NCBI GenBank assembly: GCA_022709465.1
Contig: JAKLIT010000040.1
Span: forward strand, 1-11,157
Length of the DNA: 11,157 nucleotides
From: Candidatus Omnitrophota bacterium
GTDB lineage: Bacteria > Omnitrophota > Koll11 > Pluralincolimonadales > Pluralincolimonadaceae
Direction: 5' to 3'
Made by a program: the position numbers and the translations under genes. Positions 6,146 to 11,157 of the stretch are shown here, piece by piece (position 1 is the first letter of the stretch; the number at the start of each line of letters is the position of its first letter). The notes under the pieces are model-generated. The model made no database searches and was not told the origin of the DNA. It saw only the letters and a list, made by a program, of their open reading frames with translations.

Positions 6146-7033
6146 TCAGGGACGCGGGTGGAATTTCTGGTGTATCTGTTTCAGCCGCTCTTTGTTAATA
6201 TGAGTATATATCTGTGTCGTGGAGATGTTCGCGTGCCCGAGCAGCTCCTGGACTATCCTCAGGTCCGCCCCGTTCTGTAAAAGATGCGTCGCGAACGAGT
6301 GCCTCAACGTATGAGGAGTGACCCTTTTTTTGATCCTCGCGCCCCTGACACAATGCTTTATGACCATCCAAAAGGTTTGCCTCGACATCGGCTTCCCGAG
6401 CCGCGTCAGGAAGAGCGACGCCGACTCTCCTTTCTTGAGGAATTTCGGCCTTGCTTTCTGCACATATTTTTCGAGCGCCTCCTTTGCCTTGCTGCCGACG
6501 GGTATTATCCTCTCCTTCTGGCCTTTACCGAGGCATCTCACGAAACCCATATCCATATGCAGGTCCGTCAACTTCAGGTTCACGAGCTCCGATACGCGCA
6601 TGCCCGTCGCATACATAAGCTCGAGCATCGCCTTGTCCCTGAGCCCCTGTTTCAGCCGCGTGTTCGGGCTTACCAGTATCGCTTCGACCTCTTTTTCATC
6701 GAGCACGTCCGGCAGGGTCTTCCAGAGCTTCGGCGTCTCTATGACCGAGGTCACGTCTTCCTTCAGTATCCTTTGGCTCGTCAAATACCTGTGAAAAACC
6801 TTTATCGCCACAAGGTTCCTCGCGATAGAGCTCGCGTTCAGTTTGCTGTCCTTTAAGCTCATGAGAAAATCCTGGATCTGCGGCCTCTTGACCTTGTTCA
6901 GGTCGGTTATCCCGCCCTTCTTAAGGTACTCCGCGTATTTTGAGAGGTCCCTGCCATAGGACTCAAGCGTGTTCTTGCTCAATCCGCGTTCTACAGAAAT
7001 GAAGTCCATGAACTCCCTGATGAACTCTTCCAT
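6146..7033 (-). CDS. xerD: XerD-type site-specific tyrosine recombinase
   Basis: The 295-residue length and whole-protein pattern match the chromosomal XerC/XerD recombinases, which resolve chromosome dimers at dif with a partner and FtsK. Residues 1 to about 100 form the SAM-like core-binding domain (RGLSKNTLESYGRDL). The catalytic domain has R146 (ATGMRVSEL), K170 (LGKGQKERIIP), H241 and R244 (TPHTLRHSFATHLL), H267 (LLGHANISTTQIYTH) and the nucleophile Y276. All six key residues are present. The ATG at 7033 lies one base after the stop of the upstream hydrolase, with only a distant GGAG, which suggests coupled translation. A tRNA-Arg gene follows directly, but the recombinase resembles the housekeeping type rather than a phage integrase. 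XerD is preferred over XerC from overall pattern; the two are hard to separate. Confidence 0.88.
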   Translation of the reverse strand: MEEFIREFMDFISVERGLSKNTLESYGRDLSKYAEYLKKGGITDLNKVKRPQIQDFLMSLKDSKLNASSIARNLVAIKVFHRYLTSQRILKEDVTSVIETPKLWKTLPDVLDEKEVEAILVSPNTRLKQGLRDKAMLELMYATGMRVSELVNLKLTDLHMDMGFVRCLGKGQKERIIPVGSKAKEALEKYVQKARPKFLKKGESASLFLTRLGKPMSRQTFWMVIKHCVRGARIKKRVTPHTLRHSFATHLLQNGADLRIVQELLGHANISTTQIYTHINKERLKQIHQKFHPRP

Positions 7034-7034
7034 T

Positions 7035-7594
7035 TTACAGGAAAGGGTTCTCCTCTCTCTCTTGCCCCATCGTGGTAGAAGGCCCGTGTCCAGGGTATAT
7101 CATTGTCCTGTCGTCGATCGTGGCAACCAGCTTGGCGAGCGATTCCGCCATCTGCCGGTCCGACCCTCCGTTTAAGTCCGTCCTGCCGATGCTTCCCGCA
7201 AACAGCGTGTCCCCGCTGAAGAGGATATCCCCGCATTTAAGGCACACCGAACCCGGGCTGTGCCCCGGCGTATGTATCACACGGATGGCCAGGTCGCCGG
7301 CTTTTATTACGTCACCGTCCTTAATGAACCTGAAATACGCTGCAGCTCCCGCGCCCGCGTCATCCTCATGTATGAATACCGGAAGCTTGAATTCCCTGTT
7401 CGCGCCCGTGTGGTCAAAATGCCCGTGAGTATTAATCACACATTCCGCCTTCAATCCGTCTGCGGAAAGCTGCCCGTTTATCTGTGCGGCATCCCCGCCG
7501 GGGTCAATGATCACGGCCGCTTTCGTACGGGCGCAGCCGAATATGTAACAGTTTGCCGCAAGGGGGCCGACCTGCAGCGCCCTTAATATATATT

Positions 7595-7598
<4 letters not shown>
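7035..7598 (-). CDS. Metallo-beta-lactamase-fold hydrolase, GloB/YcbL-like
   Basis: This 187-residue protein has the glyoxalase-II-type metal motifs in order: THGHFDH at 57-63 (H58, H60, D62, H63), H113 in HTPGHSPGS, D130 in SGDTLF and H171 in YPGHGPST, ending with the usual ENPFL. GloB enzymes hydrolyse S-lactoylglutathione; the short YcbL-like group lacks the C-terminal glutathione-binding domain and has varied or unknown thioester substrates. The segment between HEDD (77-80) and KDGD (93-96) looks shorter than in typical members of about 205-215 residues. The ATG at 7598 shares four bases (ATGA) with the upstream lipoprotein stop and has no Shine-Dalgarno, so translation is probably coupled. 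The fold and metal site are sure; the substrate is not. Confidence 0.9.
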
Positions 7599-10422
<2,824 letters not shown>

Positions 10423-10435
<13 letters not shown>

Positions 10436-11112
10436 GGCAAAAGTTTATACCTTACTTTCTCGGAATACTTCACGTATCCTTTCAACCCGCTCAAAAGCAT
10501 CCTGTCTTCATCAAATGCCCTCTTTACGCATATTGCGCATGGCACCAAGGCCGCGATAAGCGCCGTGGGAGAATCCGCAATAAGCGGGAGCGCCGTCGAC
10601 TTTAGCGCCATAGAAAGGTATCCCGGATGCCTTACGATGCCGTAAGGCCCCGCATCTACCGCGTATTGATCCCTATCGGACTGTAAGCGCGTGAGCCGCT
10701 CATAAAACGGGTTCACGGCCATTGCCCAGATGCTTATCGAGAAGGCTATGTAGCATACCGCCATCCCGAGAGACAGGTTCCATACGCCGAACAGGTACCC
10801 GTATGCGTTCCTGTATTCCAGGCCGGCAACCAGCGGCACCAGAACGGAATCGGCGAAAAGGTATACCCCGGTAAGCGCCTTGTCCTTTCCGCAGGCATCC
10901 TTCCTTATCCGGCCGCGCTCGTTCATCGGCCCCGGCGCTATCTGCATCAGCATCAGCGAGCTTATCGCCGTAAGCGCGAGCACCAGCGAGAAATATATCC
11001 TGCCCTGCCATGCGTCTGCGGTTCCCGCCGCCGTAAAATAACAAAACGCGGACACCATTACCCATACAAATGGGGATATGACCGCGTTTATTCCCGAGGA
11101 ATTTAGATTCAT
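10423..11112 (-). CDS. Isoprenylcysteine methyltransferase-like membrane methyltransferase
   Basis: This 229-residue protein has about five hydrophobic segments and a C-terminal catalytic block typical of the ICMT/PEMT (Ste14-like) integral membrane methyltransferases. The block has [13 protein letters not shown] at 155-167 and a final [20 protein letters not shown] region (200-219) ending [10 protein letters not shown]. These enzymes transfer methyl groups from S-adenosylmethionine to lipids, prenylated cysteines or small membrane-bound substrates; bacterial members mostly lack a known substrate. The ATG at 11112 has only a modest TAGG six bases upstream and lies 17 bases after the 3' end of a tRNA gene. 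The 3' end overlaps the acylphosphatase gene. The membrane methyltransferase family is likely; the substrate is not stated by anything here. Confidence 0.8.
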
Positions 11113-11129
11113 ATCCGACCTAGGAACAA

Positions 11130-11157
11130 TGGTCGGGGCGGACAGACTTGAACTGTC
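11130..11157 (-). tRNA. 3' end of a tRNA, probably tRNA-Pro (cut by window edge)
   Basis: The complement reads GACAG-TTCAAGT-CTGTC, a perfect five-pair T stem and seven-base T loop, then the acceptor half CGCCCCG, discriminator A and an encoded CCA. This is unmistakably the last 28 bases of a tRNA gene. The acceptor would start with C1 opposite G72, and this with A73 is characteristic of bacterial tRNA-Pro. The anticodon lies outside the window, so the amino acid is an inference. The start codon of the next gene comes 17 bases later. Confidence 0.82.

Noticed and set aside
6138..6180. A dedicated promoter for tRNA-Arg.
   Set aside because: The region is the xerD 3' end plus eight bases and shows no convincing -35/-10 pair; co-transcription is the simpler reading.
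6061..7033. Tyrosine recombinase next to a tRNA gene, as at the end of an integrated element.
   Set aside because: The recombinase has the length and motifs of housekeeping XerD, the neighbours are ordinary chromosomal genes, and I saw no direct repeat of the tRNA 3' end elsewhere in the window.

Overview
The window is a densely packed block of bacterial chromosome in which every gene lies on the minus strand, so transcription runs from position 11157 towards position 1. It holds 13 protein genes (the last cut by the window edge) and two tRNA genes (the first cut by the other edge). I see no plus-strand gene, no insertion sequence, no CRISPR array, no convincing terminator and no gene-free stretch longer than about 20 bases. 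The host looks like a Gram-negative (diderm) bacterium: there is a PagL-like outer-membrane lipid A deacylase, a lipoprotein and a secreted glycoside hydrolase. The moderately GC-rich sequence, the DHH-CBS-nucleotidyltransferase fusion and the gene mix resemble uncultured lineages such as Candidatus Omnitrophota. That placement is an inference from general impression only.

In transcription order, the first section (11157-7595) holds the 3' end of a probable tRNA-Pro, a small isoprenylcysteine-methyltransferase-like membrane protein, acylphosphatase, NAD-dependent DNA ligase (ligA) and an unrecognised lipoprotein. The second section (7598-5712) holds a GloB-like metallo-beta-lactamase-fold hydrolase, a XerD-type tyrosine recombinase, tRNA-Arg(CCG) and a small DUF486 membrane protein. 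The third (5718-3429) is an envelope or secretion group: a secreted clan-A glycoside hydrolase with two EF-hand-like calcium loops, a half-length TauE/SafE permease and a PagL-like lipid A deacylase. The last section (3432-1) is RNA metabolism: an 890-residue DHH/DHHA1/CBS/tRNA nucleotidyltransferase fusion, rbfA and the first 139 residues of an NrnA-type DHH phosphoesterase.

Most neighbouring genes overlap by 1 to 14 bases or are separated by 1 to 19 bases, and several have no Shine-Dalgarno of their own, which suggests long polycistronic transcripts with translational coupling. Both tRNA genes sit inside this chain and are followed 17-19 bases later by the start codon of a small membrane protein, so release of the tRNA 3' end would define the 5' end of the following mRNA. 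The most notable points are these two tRNA-mRNA junctions, the calcium-loop insertion in the glycoside hydrolase, and conservative active-site substitutions in the DHH fusion, the NrnA-like protein and the PagL-like enzyme. I did not find a clearly new multi-gene defence or mobile system.
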